In this document: positions 43,561-53,968 of the stretch, one piece after another | How positions within the stretch are numbered: the first letter of the stretch is position 1 | How the letters are laid out: the number at the start of each line of letters is the position of its first letter | DNA from: Bryopsis sp. KO-2023 | Taxonomy: Eukaryota; Chlorophyta; Ulvophyceae; Bryopsidales; Bryopsidaceae | Length of the DNA stretch: 64,000 bases | Direction: 5' to 3' | Assembly (NCBI GenBank): GCA_030272585.1 | Contig: BSYQ01000007.1 | Span: 4,096,001-4,160,000, forward strand | Notes under the pieces: model-generated | Databases searched by the model: none | Seen by the model: only the letters and a program-made list of their open reading frames with translations | What the model was told of the DNA's origin: nothing | Position numbers and translations under genes: made by a program

Positions 43561-44357
43561 ACTCGTGACGTCGACAAACGGCTTCATCCTCCAGCCCAAA
43601 GCAGACGCCCTTCAACTTGTCCAGCGATGAACCATCTTTTCACCCTCACCTGATTTAAGCCCTTGGTCGAAGGTGAGCACCTCTTCACAGCACCTCTTCG
43701 CTCGGCTCCTTCGAAGCCGTGGTGAATTTTTTTTTTTTTGATTTCAAGAAAAGATGCACGAAAACTCGTGTGGAAGCAGCAGGTGGAAAATTTCACCACC
43801 ACATCAGAAGCAAGATGAACGAAGCAAGACACGACGGAGGATCAAACCCCACCTCCCAAGTCCGGCAATTTTCGAAATTGTCGTAAGGCGGACAGCCCTG
43901 ACAAGGTGGAACTGGGAAACGATTCTTCAGTTTACCCGGACGCTCCGATGTCGATAAGGGAAATCGACGAGGGACGCCCTTGTACATGGTGTCGAAAATC
44001 TAGACATCGTGGCAAAAAAAAACGCGGATCCTCCACATCTAAAACTTCAATTCGATCAAAAAACACTGAACCACCAAATCTAAATCAAGAATCCTGAGAA
44101 TCCACCAAAAAGATTTCCTCCTCTCACACCAAAAAGATGTATCAATGACTAATAGCTCTTCGGTTCCACACCCAATCACACACTAATAGTCCTTTGTCGT
44201 GTTTTTGCGCAGCCACGTGGGCCTGCTGTTTTGGACATCGTCGGGTTTGGTGTTTAAAACCGCGTTCTTCCAAGGTAACCTCTCGTTCCCTTTTATTTTT
44301 ATTTTTCCACGTTCAGAACTCCGGTCGACTCTTCCACACCAAGTTTGGTCCGTCTTC
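43561..44357. other. upstream region of the DEAD-box gene
   Basis: No separate gene was recognised. The frame of the helicase is open upstream of the chosen ATG to about 44199, where an acceptor-like TTTTTGCGCAG ends. A 5'-untranslated exon is therefore possible. A T run lies at 43729-43739. Confidence 0.4.
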
Positions 44358-46427
44358 ATGCTGGCTGGCTCGCGACGAGCCTTTCTGCGCGTCGTGATGG
44401 GGTCTGGTCGAGGAGGTGGTGGACGCAATCCCAATCACGCCGCAAGAGGAAACAAGAGGCGTCGCAGTCCTCCGTCGCATCTCCAGAGGAGCGACGAGAA
44501 GATGCCGAGATACCCCGTCGATGGCGTACGCTCGAATGGTGGACTCACCGCTGCAAGTCGAGCGGCCGCGGATGCCCTCTCCGGGATCCGGTCCGATAAC
44601 ACGCAGCTGGCGAGGAACATTTCGCAGCAGACGCGTCGATTCAGCGAAGCCGCCATGGAAACGGACGAGGTAGACGCGAACGGTGGTGGATCGTCTTCGA
44701 AGAGAGGACCCAATCCTAATTCTCGAACTTCGTCCACCACGTTATCGCAAATCACGGACGAGAGTTTCCAGAACTTGGAAATCCATCCAGCCACGAAACA
44801 AGCGATGGCCCAAGCGTTCGGTTATGACAAAATGACTAAGGTGCAGGCGGCCACCATTCCGGTGGGTTTGAGTGGGTCCGATCTTTTGGCCAAGGCTAAA
44901 ACTGGGACAGGCAAAACTATAGCTTTTTTGATCCCGGCCATAGACCGGGTGGCCAGAGAGGGTAGGAGGAGTCCCAAACACATTTCGGTGCTGGTTATCA
45001 GTCCTACCCGAGAGTTGGCTCAACAGATTGCTGAGGAAGGAACAGCTTTGCTGAAATACCATAATGAGTTGGCTTTGGATTGCGTTGTGGGTGGAACAAA
45101 TGTGCGTGGCGACCTCCACCGATTTCAAAAGAGAATGCCGGACATTTTGGTGGGTACCCCTGGAAGGCTGTATGATCATCTGGACAATTATGGGCTGGGG
45201 AGGAACCTGGAAGGGATGAAAGTGTTGATTTTGGACGAGTGCGATCGTCTGCTGGATATGGGTTTCCGTCGGGACATCGAGAAGATCTGTCAGAGGCTGC
45301 CCAGCAACCGACAGACGGTGTTGTTTTCTGCGACTTTGCCCAGCGATGTCGAATCCATGTGCCGAATCGCCTTGAAAAAATCGCATGAGTTTGTGGATTG
45401 TGTGGGTAAAGAGGAGAACACCCATCAACACGTAGAGCAGAGTTATGTGATTTCCAAAATGGAGCAGCAAGTTCCCGATCTTCTGGAAGTCCTGAAAACC
45501 GGCATGAGTGAAAAACCTTTCAAAATTATCGTTTTCTTCACCACGGCCAGGTTGACTCAGTTTTACTCGGAGCTGTTCAATCTTCTAGGGGTGAAAGTGT
45601 TGGAAATCCACTCCAGGAAGACTCAGGGCCACAGGAATAAAGTGTCGGACCAGTTTCGAAATGGCAGTAACTTGATCATGTTCACCAGTGATGTTTCGGC
45701 CAGAGGCATGGACTACCCGGATGTTTCCTTGGTGATTCAAGTGGGGATGCCAGCGAATCGGGAGCAGTACATTCATAGGCTTGGCCGTACCGCCAGAGCC
45801 GGAAAAGGGGGTGAGGGGGTGCTGATGCTCAGCTCCTTCGAAGAGTGTGTCCTTAGGGACCTGAAAGATTTGCCGCTCAAGGAGGGACGACATGCAACCA
45901 ATCAAGAGAGTTTGGTGCGCATATCTGAAGCTTTGAACAAATTGCCAAACGCGACGATTGGAGCGGCTTACCAAGCCTGGCTGGGGTTCTACAACAGCAA
46001 CCTGAGAAAGCTGGGCTGGGAGAAGGAAGATCTGGTGAATGCGGCCAACGAGTTTGCCGTCAGGGTGTGCGAACAAGATGAGCCTCCTTCGCTGAGGGCG
46101 CAAACGGTGTCGAAAATGGGATTGAAGGGTGTTGCTGGGTTGAGTATTGAGAGAGGAAGTTCTGGTGGTGGAGGTGGAGGTGGAAGAGGTGGTGGTGGTG
46201 GCAGAGGTGGGGGAGGAAGAGGAAGGGGAAGGGGCAGAGGAGGTGGTGGTGGTGGCGGTTATGGTGGTGGTGGTGGCGGTTATGGTGGTGGTGGTGGAGG
46301 ATCTGGGGGTGGTTGGGGCGGCGGTGGGGGAGGTTATGGGGATGGTGGTGGTGGTGGTGGTGGAGGAAGGTCGAACGGTAGAGGGGGTGGAGGTAGAGGG
46401 GGTGGAGGTGGTAGAAGGCCATGGTGA
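44358..46427 (+). CDS. DEAD-box RNA helicase, Mss116/plant RH31-like, with glycine-rich tail
   Basis: A single exon of 689 residues. Core motifs in order: Q-motif region MTKVQAATIP, motif I AKTGTGKT (about 181-188), PTRELAQQ, TPGRLYDHL, motif II DECD (about 293-296, instead of DEAD), SATLP, IIVFF, SARGMDYPDV and HRLGRTARAG. After the core, AAYQAWLGFYNSNLRKLGW and LVNAANEFA match the C-terminal extension of Mss116 and plant organellar DEAD-box helicases. The last 90 residues are almost pure Gly with Arg, Tyr and Trp (RGG-like). ATP-dependent RNA unwinding, perhaps for organellar intron splicing, is the likely role. The start chosen gives a basic N-terminus (MLAGSRRAFLRVVM) that could be a targeting peptide; a second ATG is at 44397. 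Confidence 0.9.
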   Translation: MLAGSRRAFLRVVMGSGRGGGGRNPNHAARGNKRRRSPPSHLQRSDEKMPRYPVDGVRSNGGLTAASRAAADALSGIRSDNTQLARNISQQTRRFSEAAMETDEVDANGGGSSSKRGPNPNSRTSSTTLSQITDESFQNLEIHPATKQAMAQAFGYDKMTKVQAATIPVGLSGSDLLAKAKTGTGKTIAFLIPAIDRVAREGRRSPKHISVLVISPTRELAQQIAEEGTALLKYHNELALDCVVGGTNVRGDLHRFQKRMPDILVGTPGRLYDHLDNYGLGRNLEGMKVLILDECDRLLDMGFRRDIEKICQRLPSNRQTVLFSATLPSDVESMCRIALKKSHEFVDCVGKEENTHQHVEQSYVISKMEQQVPDLLEVLKTGMSEKPFKIIVFFTTARLTQFYSELFNLLGVKVLEIHSRKTQGHRNKVSDQFRNGSNLIMFTSDVSARGMDYPDVSLVIQVGMPANREQYIHRLGRTARAGKGGEGVLMLSSFEECVLRDLKDLPLKEGRHATNQESLVRISEALNKLPNATIGAAYQAWLGFYNSNLRKLGWEKEDLVNAANEFAVRVCEQDEPPSLRAQTVSKMGLKGVAGLSIERGSSGGGGGGGRGGGGGRGGGGRGRGRGRGGGGGGGYGGGGGGYGGGGGGSGGGWGGGGGGYGDGGGGGGGGRSNGRGGGGRGGGGGRRPW

Positions 46428-47022
46428 GAAACTGGGTGCTTCTTGCCATCCCACGGTGGATGTCTGGCGTGGAGGCCTATTTTTTTTTAGCGATGGATGC
46501 TGGCCACGAAACGAATGTAGTACTAGGCAAATGTGCATATCGATATTTGAATCGACGGAATGTCGTCGAATTATTTTATGGAGGGAGGGTGTGAGGCAGC
46601 TGGGTGCTGTCGAATTTGGATAAGTTTGGGTGTAGAAGACAGATCGAGGGCTGGGGCTGGGGATTTTTTTGTTTGTGAGTGTGTGTGTGTGGTGTTTCCA
46701 GATCTTTATTTTTTTTCCCCTTCCCAGAACACATTATATTGTAAAAGCAAAAAGCGATCGTTGAGGATTTGTCACTGCATGCTTTGATTCTGGAAGACAT
46801 GGTGTCCGTCTCGGGGTTCGTTCTTTCCCAAAATTTGTTCCAGAGCGAAACCCAAAAAGTAGGGGTGAAACACAGTCCATAGTGCTACATATACAGACTC
46901 TACCTCTGGCCAAACACAGCCCTCCACCTCTGGAGGGGCCTAATCGGTGATGCGACTCCACGATACGTCTTCATGTACATGTCCATTCCTCCACCCCCCC
47001 CTTCCTGGGTTACGAACCTGCA
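46428..47022. other. spacer between DEAD-box gene and first nitrilase gene
   Basis: No gene was recognised. It probably holds the helicase 3'-untranslated region and the nitrilase promoter. A GTGTGTGTGTGTG tract lies near 46680. Confidence 0.4.
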
Positions 47023-49091
47023 ATGGTCATGTTGCGCGCGATTCAACGAATCGGAGCGAGTCTGGGATCCCTCCCCGTCAAAAGCGTCAGACAAAACTTG
47101 AGCTGTGCTAAAGCGATGTCGAGCGAAGCTCCTCCACCCAAAACGGTAGGGCGCCGGCAAAGTAGATGCACAAGTGCTTGATACAGGTCATCACACCATA
47201 TAAGAGGCAGCGATTGACATCCTTCTTTTTTTGCATCGAAATGCCCAGGTGAAATTGGCCCTGTGCCAGCTTCAGGTTGGGGAGAACAAAAGCTCAAACA
47301 TCGAAAGGGCAAGTTCTGCTATAGAGGTGAGCTCTGATATGTGTTGCTTCAGTATCAAGCATTTTCATGGCCCCAGGAGTTTTCCCACGGAGATAAATCC
47401 ACAACCAAACGTGTCAAAATCGCCTTCCGAAACCCACCACCCTTGCCATGCACACACATTGCTGCTTTTCTCTTGACACATTGTCATTGTCTTGACACAG
47501 CAACCAGGTTTTTTGGTATATTTTGAGCCCATTTTTCCACCACCCCAGCCCTGACTAAGAGGTGGTGGTGTGTGTGTGTGTGTTTCTTACCCATTGCTCC
47601 CAAAAAAGAGTGCTTCAAAGAGTGGGTCTGACATAGTGGTTCTCCCCGAAATGTGGAATTGCCCCTACTCGAACGACTCGTTTCCGACCTACGCGGAAAC
47701 CATGCCAGAATCTCATGGAGATTTTTCTGGCCTCAAAGAATCGCCCTCCGTTCAAATGATGAGGGATGTGGCCAAGAAATGTGGAGTCTCTCTGGTCGGG
47801 GGTTCGATCCCCGAAAGGAGCGATGGGAAATTATACAACACTTGTTGTGTTTTCGACAAAGAAGGGGCTCTGGTCGCTAAACACAGGTGGGTGAATGTCT
47901 GGTATCATGGCACAAGTTGATCTTTGCTTGATTTCAGCGAAAAAATCAAGCAGAAAAAAAAAAAGAAAAGAAAGAAAGAAAAAATCCTTGAAAGAATTAT
48001 TGCCTTATTTTTGATTGAAATGTGCCGTTTGTTTGCTCGAAAGACCACCTCGCAATATTATGGCAAAAAAAAAAAAATGCCCTCAATTTTTATCCATATC
48101 ATTTTATATATTTCTATGTCTGATCCTGTTGTTTTTTCCCTTTTGGATTTTTTTTGTTTTTTTTATTTCTGTTGTAAGGAAGGTTCATCTTTTCGACATC
48201 GACATCCCTGGTAAAATCACTTTCCGAGAATCGGACACTCTGTCGCCTGGCGGTGGATTGACCTCGGTGGAGCTGGCTGACATGAAAATCGGTCTGGGGA
48301 TTTGCTACGATATCAGATTCCCTGAAATGGCAATGCTCTATGCACGGGAGGGAGCACAAATGCTCATCTACCCAGGTGAGCTTTTTTGTTTGACTTCCTC
48401 AGGGTGAAGCCCTGTCAAACAGAAATACCTTTGTATTGTGAGGAGTTGATCAGCAGGTTTGACCAGTGATGCTCGGGAAATGAGGAATCTATTTTTTATC
48501 TAATATTTATTCGCAGATTGGCTGTTTGAGAATGTAAACCTGGGCATCCAATGGGAGATGATTGTGTGTGTGTGTGTGGTTTGTGTTTAAGGTGCGTTTA
48601 ATACGACGACTGGGCCTGCTCACTGGGAATTGCTGGGAAAATCGAGGGCCGTCGATAACCAGCTTTTTGTCGGCCTGTGTTCGCCTGCCAGAAACAAGGA
48701 TTCTTCATATCAGGTATATTTTTTCGCCGCCACAGTATTTTTGCAAGTAAATAATCGGAAAAGAAAAATCGTAGAAAATCGATATGTGTTTGGTAAGCTT
48801 CTTTTTTAAACTTTTGGGTTGCGTTGGATGATTCTGGATGGACGTTTGATTTTTGCTCTTTTTCGTGTTACTCTTTTTTTGTTCTGTTGCTGATGTGGTT
48901 GGCAATTTAATGTGCAGGCATGGGGGCACTCCACTGTTTTTGGACCTTTCGGGGAAACGGTGGTAACTACCGACGAGAAAGAAACCACGATTTTTGCCAC
49001 TATGAATTTGGACGAGGTGGAAACCCGCCGAACAAACATGCCTTTCGACAAGCAAAGAAGAGGGGACCTCTATGAAATCCGAAAGCTGTGA
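47023..49091 (+). CDS. nitrilase-family omega-amidase with mitochondrial leader (NIT2-like), paralogue 1
   Basis: Six exons, 47023-47145, 47249-47326, 47609-47886, 48179-48375, 48592-48713 and 48918-49091, join in phase to 323 residues. Residues 1-30 are a basic, Ser/Ala-rich leader ([20 protein letters not shown]), suggesting mitochondrial import. The carbon-nitrogen hydrolase triad is complete: Glu in VVLPEMWN (about E81), Lys in [10 protein letters not shown] (about K161) and Cys in [12 protein letters not shown] (about C202). Omega-amidases deaminate 2-oxoglutaramate and 2-oxosuccinamate, linking glutamine transamination to the TCA cycle. The N-C-P-Y-S-N-D stretch after the Glu is typical of NIT2. 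Exon 4 and its upstream intron are nearly identical to the same part of paralogue 2 at 54.8 kb, while other exons are diverged. The exon 3 start (47609) was set by alignment with paralogue 2. Confidence 0.9.
48123..48377 (+). repeat. gene-conversion tract, copy 1 (in nitrilase paralogue 1)
   Basis: This 255-base stretch (end of intron 3, exon 4, and the GT of the next donor) matches 54740-54995 with about three differences. One of them changes Met to Val in ELAD(M/V)KIG. Similarity drops abruptly at both ends, immediately after the donor GT on the right. Confidence 0.85.
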
Positions 49092-49643
49092 GTTTGGGGT
49101 GCGTTCGGCATTTGGTCCAGGTGGGGGGGGAGTTAATGTAGGAAAAAAATGTTTTTTTTTCTTTTTTCGAGTGATATTGCGGGGTGGAGTGGGAGCTTTG
49201 ATCGATAATGGGATGTTATCAATCGTCTTTTTTTTTGGTATTTTATATTGCAAAGGTGCATTCCCGAAAAGGAACATGAAGCTAAAAGAAAGTTTCTGGA
49301 TTCCGATTGATTGGAACGTTTTTCTTTTCCATTCACACTTCGAGCAAATTCATAAACTCAAAAGATTCCCCAAGAAGTAGCATTTTGAAACAAAAAAAAT
49401 CACTGAGAAAAAAGTCGACGAGCATGAAAGGGGCTAAGAAAAACCGCGCCACAGTTTTTCTGCAACTCGATTGCCAATTCTCACGCCGTAAAAAAATGAA
49501 GCCAATCAGAAAACCATAACCTGCATCATCCTAACTAATAAGACCCAAATCAAACCACCTGGGAAAAAAAATATAAATGTTTTCTCTGGCATAGACATAT
49601 ATGTATATATAGAAACAATCGAGGGGGGTGGATCTCCAAAGAA
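49092..49643. other. convergent spacer between nitrilase 1 and the MFS gene
   Basis: The two genes point towards each other here, so this is shared 3' flank. A T run occurs at 49152-49159. No gene was recognised. Confidence 0.4.
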
Positions 49644-51897
49644 TCATTCCGAGGCGATGTTCTCTGTCATTTTGAAACGCTTCTGATATCGAACGGACAA
49701 CGCCCAGCATTGGGATGCAAACCAGTAAGATATTAACGCCATCACCACCACAGCATGCCGTTCCGACAACCCCAACCTGTCAGACGCCACCCCGATGAAC
49801 ACAGCACTCCCCACTCCACACAAACTACAAAACACGTCCTCCAGAGCCGCCACCCTCCCCCTCATGTCAGACTCCACCTCGATCTGCAGCAACGTGGATG
49901 AGTAAGTGTAGAGAATTTCCCCGCCGGCGGCTCTCATTACGATGGTGAAGAGGAGCATTAGTAGTCCGCTGTTTAGGCACATTAGAGTGTAACTGAGGCC
50001 CATTAACAGGAAGGAGATCCCTATCCAGTCAAGCAGAGCTTTCGGGGATGCAGACGTGAAGCTGTTCGACACCAGGGGCCCCACTATGGAACCTAAACAT
50101 GAAACTCCATAGAATAGCCCAATCGTGCTGGACGTCCCGCCAAAGACTTGCAGATTGGGGTGCTCCGCCAACCTGCATGACACACATTCACTGAAACCTA
50201 GATATCCTTTTTTCCTTCAACCCCCTTGGAAGCCGAAGGTTTTGAAGAGAGAAAAATTCGAATCAATAAAGGATGAAAATGGAGAAGTTGTGCCATGTTT
50301 CGCTCACTGGACGTAGAGGATGTCTGCAACCCCCCAAATAAGGCTGCCACAGCCCTTGATCATCGCCAGAAAAGCCACATGTCGATTCTCCCGTTTCACT
50401 ATATATCTCAAACCATCCCCAAACGTTGCTCCGCACTCCAGAAACACCCGGATCATGAATGAAAGGAAAGAGGGGAATCGATGCTGGGCCGGTTTGACAA
50501 ACAGGTTTTCGGTCCCCCAGTTTTTTTCAAAGATGAGCACTTCATGATGGAGCCCGTCAATCGGCCCTCCGAAACTGTTCATGGCAGCAAAAGATGGCAC
50601 AGCTTTCTTTTCTGGCAGAGCTGGAATCGGTGTTGTGGGTTTGAAAGGCAAACCTATCAGGTTTACTGATAACAAAGCTCCAACTACACAGAGAAAAACA
50701 AACAGACCCATCAAAAACGCAATCCAGGTCCCTTCATCGTCCTGCACATGGTAACAAAACCTCCATCTCATCGATCGAGGTTTCGGTTTTTTAACCTCAC
50801 CAATATAAGTTGCAGAATCCAATTGAAAACAGAAGGTCGTTCCCAGCAATGCTGTGGCAAAACCTCCAATGCAGGCCCCCAGTGCACCGATCGCTGCCCA
50901 CATGATTGAATCCAAAGTAGCTTGCAATTGCATGTCTTGGATGGGAACGATCATGGGGGCCAAAGCATTTCTTGCTGGTGTCAAAAACGCCGCGATGGTG
51001 AATTGCAACAGAACGATTCCATAGAAACACCTGGGGGGAAATGCTGGATTTATGAAACGTACACACACATATATCGAAGAGGGGTCAGAGCTAGATAAGG
51101 AAATTGGGATGGAACGGTGGTTTACTTCTGAGTCAGACTAGTACACATTTCCGTGAACGGGCTGGACTCAGCCTTTTGGCGTTGTGTAAACTACTTTTTT
51201 ATTTATCAAAAGAATATTGAAGGATTGTAATCTGTGGAGAAACTTTCTGACGCTGATGGTGGTGGTGCAACTTAACACTGAACAGGATTTAATCTCTGTG
51301 AAAGAAAGAAAAAGGAAAAAAAAACCGCTACCAACATCAACAGCAATAATTCACACCAGATATTTCTGGTCATTTCTGTGAATGGAAGGATGGCCACCAC
51401 CACAGCATCCAGAGCCAACGAGGCAACCAGAATTTTCCCCCGATCGTGCATGTCAGCCATGACACCGGTTATGGGGAACAAAACAATCGATGGGATTCTC
51501 CGGAGGGCATATATGGTGGACACGATGGTACCTCCCCCATTAGCCATTCGTTTTCCAACTTCTATGGTAGCCACAAGGGTCAGCCATTCTCCGATATTGT
51601 TGATGCCCTGATATTTGCCAAAACAAGGTTCAATTTCAAAAAAGAGTGCCAACCCTGGCCAGTCAAATGCATTTTTTTATTCTTTCGTCCCTTCATCGAG
51701 TTTGTTCAGCCCACAGAAATGGTGTCGAAGGTCGACTTGGCTTTCTGAATTCGGGAAGCGTCATAATGGGTGGCATTTGGATTGAAAGCGATCGCATTTT
51801 GTTGGCCCACCTCGCTCATACATAACAGTCTGTATAGCCTGTTGCGCTTCAACAAATTAACGTAGTCCACGAGCTTGATCCGGCTCGACCCCACCAT
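49644..51897 (-). CDS. major facilitator superfamily transporter
   Basis: Four minus-strand exons, 51897-51811, 51607-51342, 51030-50308 and 50172-49644, give 534 residues. The N-terminus has NRLYRLLCMSE followed by NNIGEWLTLVATI, the usual first-helix entry of MFS_3-type drug/siderophore exporters. The loop between helices 2 and 3 shows RRIPSIVLFPITGVMADMHDRGKIL, matching the G-x-x-x-D-R-x-G-R signature. Helix 4-5 has FLTPARNALAPMIV. The second half has a comparable loop, DMRGRVAALED, and several further hydrophobic segments. A hydrophilic loop of about 110 residues separates the halves. Substrate is unknown. The exon 2/3 junction (donor GTTGAT) was chosen for phase and is the weakest; the last junction (CA/G, donor GTGAGC) is clean. 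It lies on the opposite strand between two nitrilase paralogues. Confidence 0.82.
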
Positions 51898-53968
51898 TTT
51901 GCTCTGTCTTCGTGAGAATGGGGGGGAGGTGGGCCATTAGTAATCACAACGCAGGTGCCGACCAAATCTCTGCGGCATTCCTCGTGGCAACACGACTGCC
52001 CTCTCGCTAGCTTTTCAACGTTTTGTGATGATGGTGGAGAATGGTTTGCTTGGCCGGTCAGGAGGGACGTTTTCAGCGATGGTGTTTCAAGTCGTCAAGA
52101 CGTCAAGACGTCAAGTCGTCAGGACGAGGTTTTGTTTTGTTCGACCGTTTGTTTTCTGGGTCCGGTGTGCTCACGCACAACTCGGGTGGGGTTGGGCGGG
52201 TTTGAGTTCAGGTTTTTCGGCCATTGTGGAGGGTCGTTTCCTCCGCCCGCCCTAACCGTCCCTCATGCGAATTTCAATCAGCCCCCAAGCATGGCTATGA
52301 GCAGTTTGGTTGATGTGGAATTACATGGTCTCATGATCCGCTCAATGAGGTTTACAGAAATGGTTCCCTGTCACTAGCCACCTATCTGAACTGAATTTAT
52401 GTACAAATCGGAATCATAGTGCACAGAAAACATTTTAAAAAATGAATAAAAGTCCACATATACATTTATGTTACTTGTTTTCTGGTGGAACAGGTTGATC
52501 ATCAAAAAAATAGAAAAAAATATTGTTTTGCTGGAAATCAATCAATCACTCATCAACAAAGAAAACAAACATCAATTTTCTGGTGCAACAACCTCCACTC
52601 AAAGCTTGAATTTCTTCAGCGCTCATTTCATGCGGATTTTTTCCGGGGAGAACGACATTCCGCTGTTGTCTGACATCGTTGCTAATTTGGGGAAGGGGGA
52701 AGGGGATCGCCTTCGGACCTTTATCAATGGAGAAAAATACAATCAGAATACAATAAAAAAAGGTGTTTTGGTGGTGCGAAGGAAAAACTATTCACAATGA
52801 AAACAACTGTGTTTTGGTGGTGAAGAGCTTGGTCAACATTCAATTTTCAAAGTGCTGGGCTGGTTTCCAAAAGACTGCAAAGAGGGCGTTAATGAGTTGC
52901 ATGATTGGTGCAGAGGGTGCCGTTGGCGTCAGAATCAGTTAAGAGTTTTAAATTTTGTCATTCACACATCCCAAGCATTCGTTTCCAAAACAAACAAGAA
53001 TTGGCTCGATTTCGATGCGTTTATATGGAAGACCAACAAATGGAGCGAATTTTTGTTGATTTGTTGAAAGGAAAGGTTATGTTGAATCGAATAGTCGTGA
53101 GTCTGACTCACTGAGTCATTGATGAGTGAATACTACTGCACAAGTTATATTGTGGATACTATTTTGTTCACAGTTAGGTCGATTCAAACAAAGGCATTAA
53201 TTTCTAATGGTGTTTGCATCCTTGTTTCTTCAACGAATACTGCTTCCTTCGCATGCGATAAACCTGCTTCCTTCATCGATTGAGCAATCCTTTCCACAGT
53301 CGATACATACCGCCATATGGTGCAAGACTTGGTAGGCCCATGATAATGCTGGTTGCATTGTCGGTGACAATAAACTTCTCCATTTCCTTTAAATATGTTC
53401 CAATAGATCGGAACCCCAAACCAGAGACATATACATAGATGGGGTCCATGGATATGTGGCATCACCCCACGCTATCCAATTCAACCAATGTGCATTGCCA
53501 AGAAAATCCAATTGGATTGCAAGAGCCATCATTCGATTAACACCTCAATCCTAATAAGGCTTTTGCCCCGAGCAAGATTAGTAATTCCACCTCTATCCAT
53601 CACATTATTTCCAGCTGTCAGACCTTGTCAGACCTCTGCTCTTCACTTGTCTCAACAATATCAATGCTAACCTCGTTTGGTTTTTGACCCTGGCTACCCT
53701 GGCTGTTCTTGTTCAAAAACCCACTTCATTTTTGTGGCATGTTCTGCGCATAATTTAGTTATATCCTCTTTGATGGCATCCCAAATCGTCCAGAACCTTA
53801 AAAAACGCAAGTCTCTCAATTATCCATCCAGTCAACATCGACTCATTCACAACACCTGTCTCGTTGTTAAGTCAAGTCCACGATCAGTTTGGCATGTTGC
53901 AAGAAAACCACAGCGCTGAATTCTTACCTCAAACCCGACAAGAATCCAGACCGCCAATTCCCACAAAT
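51898..53968. other. intergenic region with degenerate coding-like remnants
   Basis: No intact gene. Near 52086-52122 a short GTCAAGAC/GTCAAGTC tandem repeat occurs. 53.18-53.56 kb on the minus strand looks like decayed coding sequence (see separate entry). The remainder is AT-rich and unremarkable. Confidence 0.4.
53184..53560 (-). pseudogene. possible decayed coding fragment, perhaps of a transposon
   Basis: On the minus strand three overlapping frames each carry a short protein-like segment: one with HWLNWIAWGDATYPW, one with KFIVTDNATSIIMGLP, and one with SHAKEAVFVEETRMQTPLEI. They do not share a frame. The VTDNA string resembles the part of hAT-type transposases before the catalytic Asp, but this is weak. 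A GTATGT donor at about 53310 means an intron could explain one frame change. No start codon, domain or terminal repeat was found. Confidence 0.22.

Noticed and set aside
45585-46623. Long frames opposite or out of frame to the helicase tail (poly-Thr/Ser/Pro, poly-His, poly-Val/Glu)
   Set aside because: They are shadows of the GGT/GGA glycine repeat of the DEAD-box gene.
51955-52377. 140-codon plus-strand frame upstream of the MFS gene
   Set aside because: It contains a short GTCAAGAC tandem repeat, has no domain, and competes with an overlapping frame.
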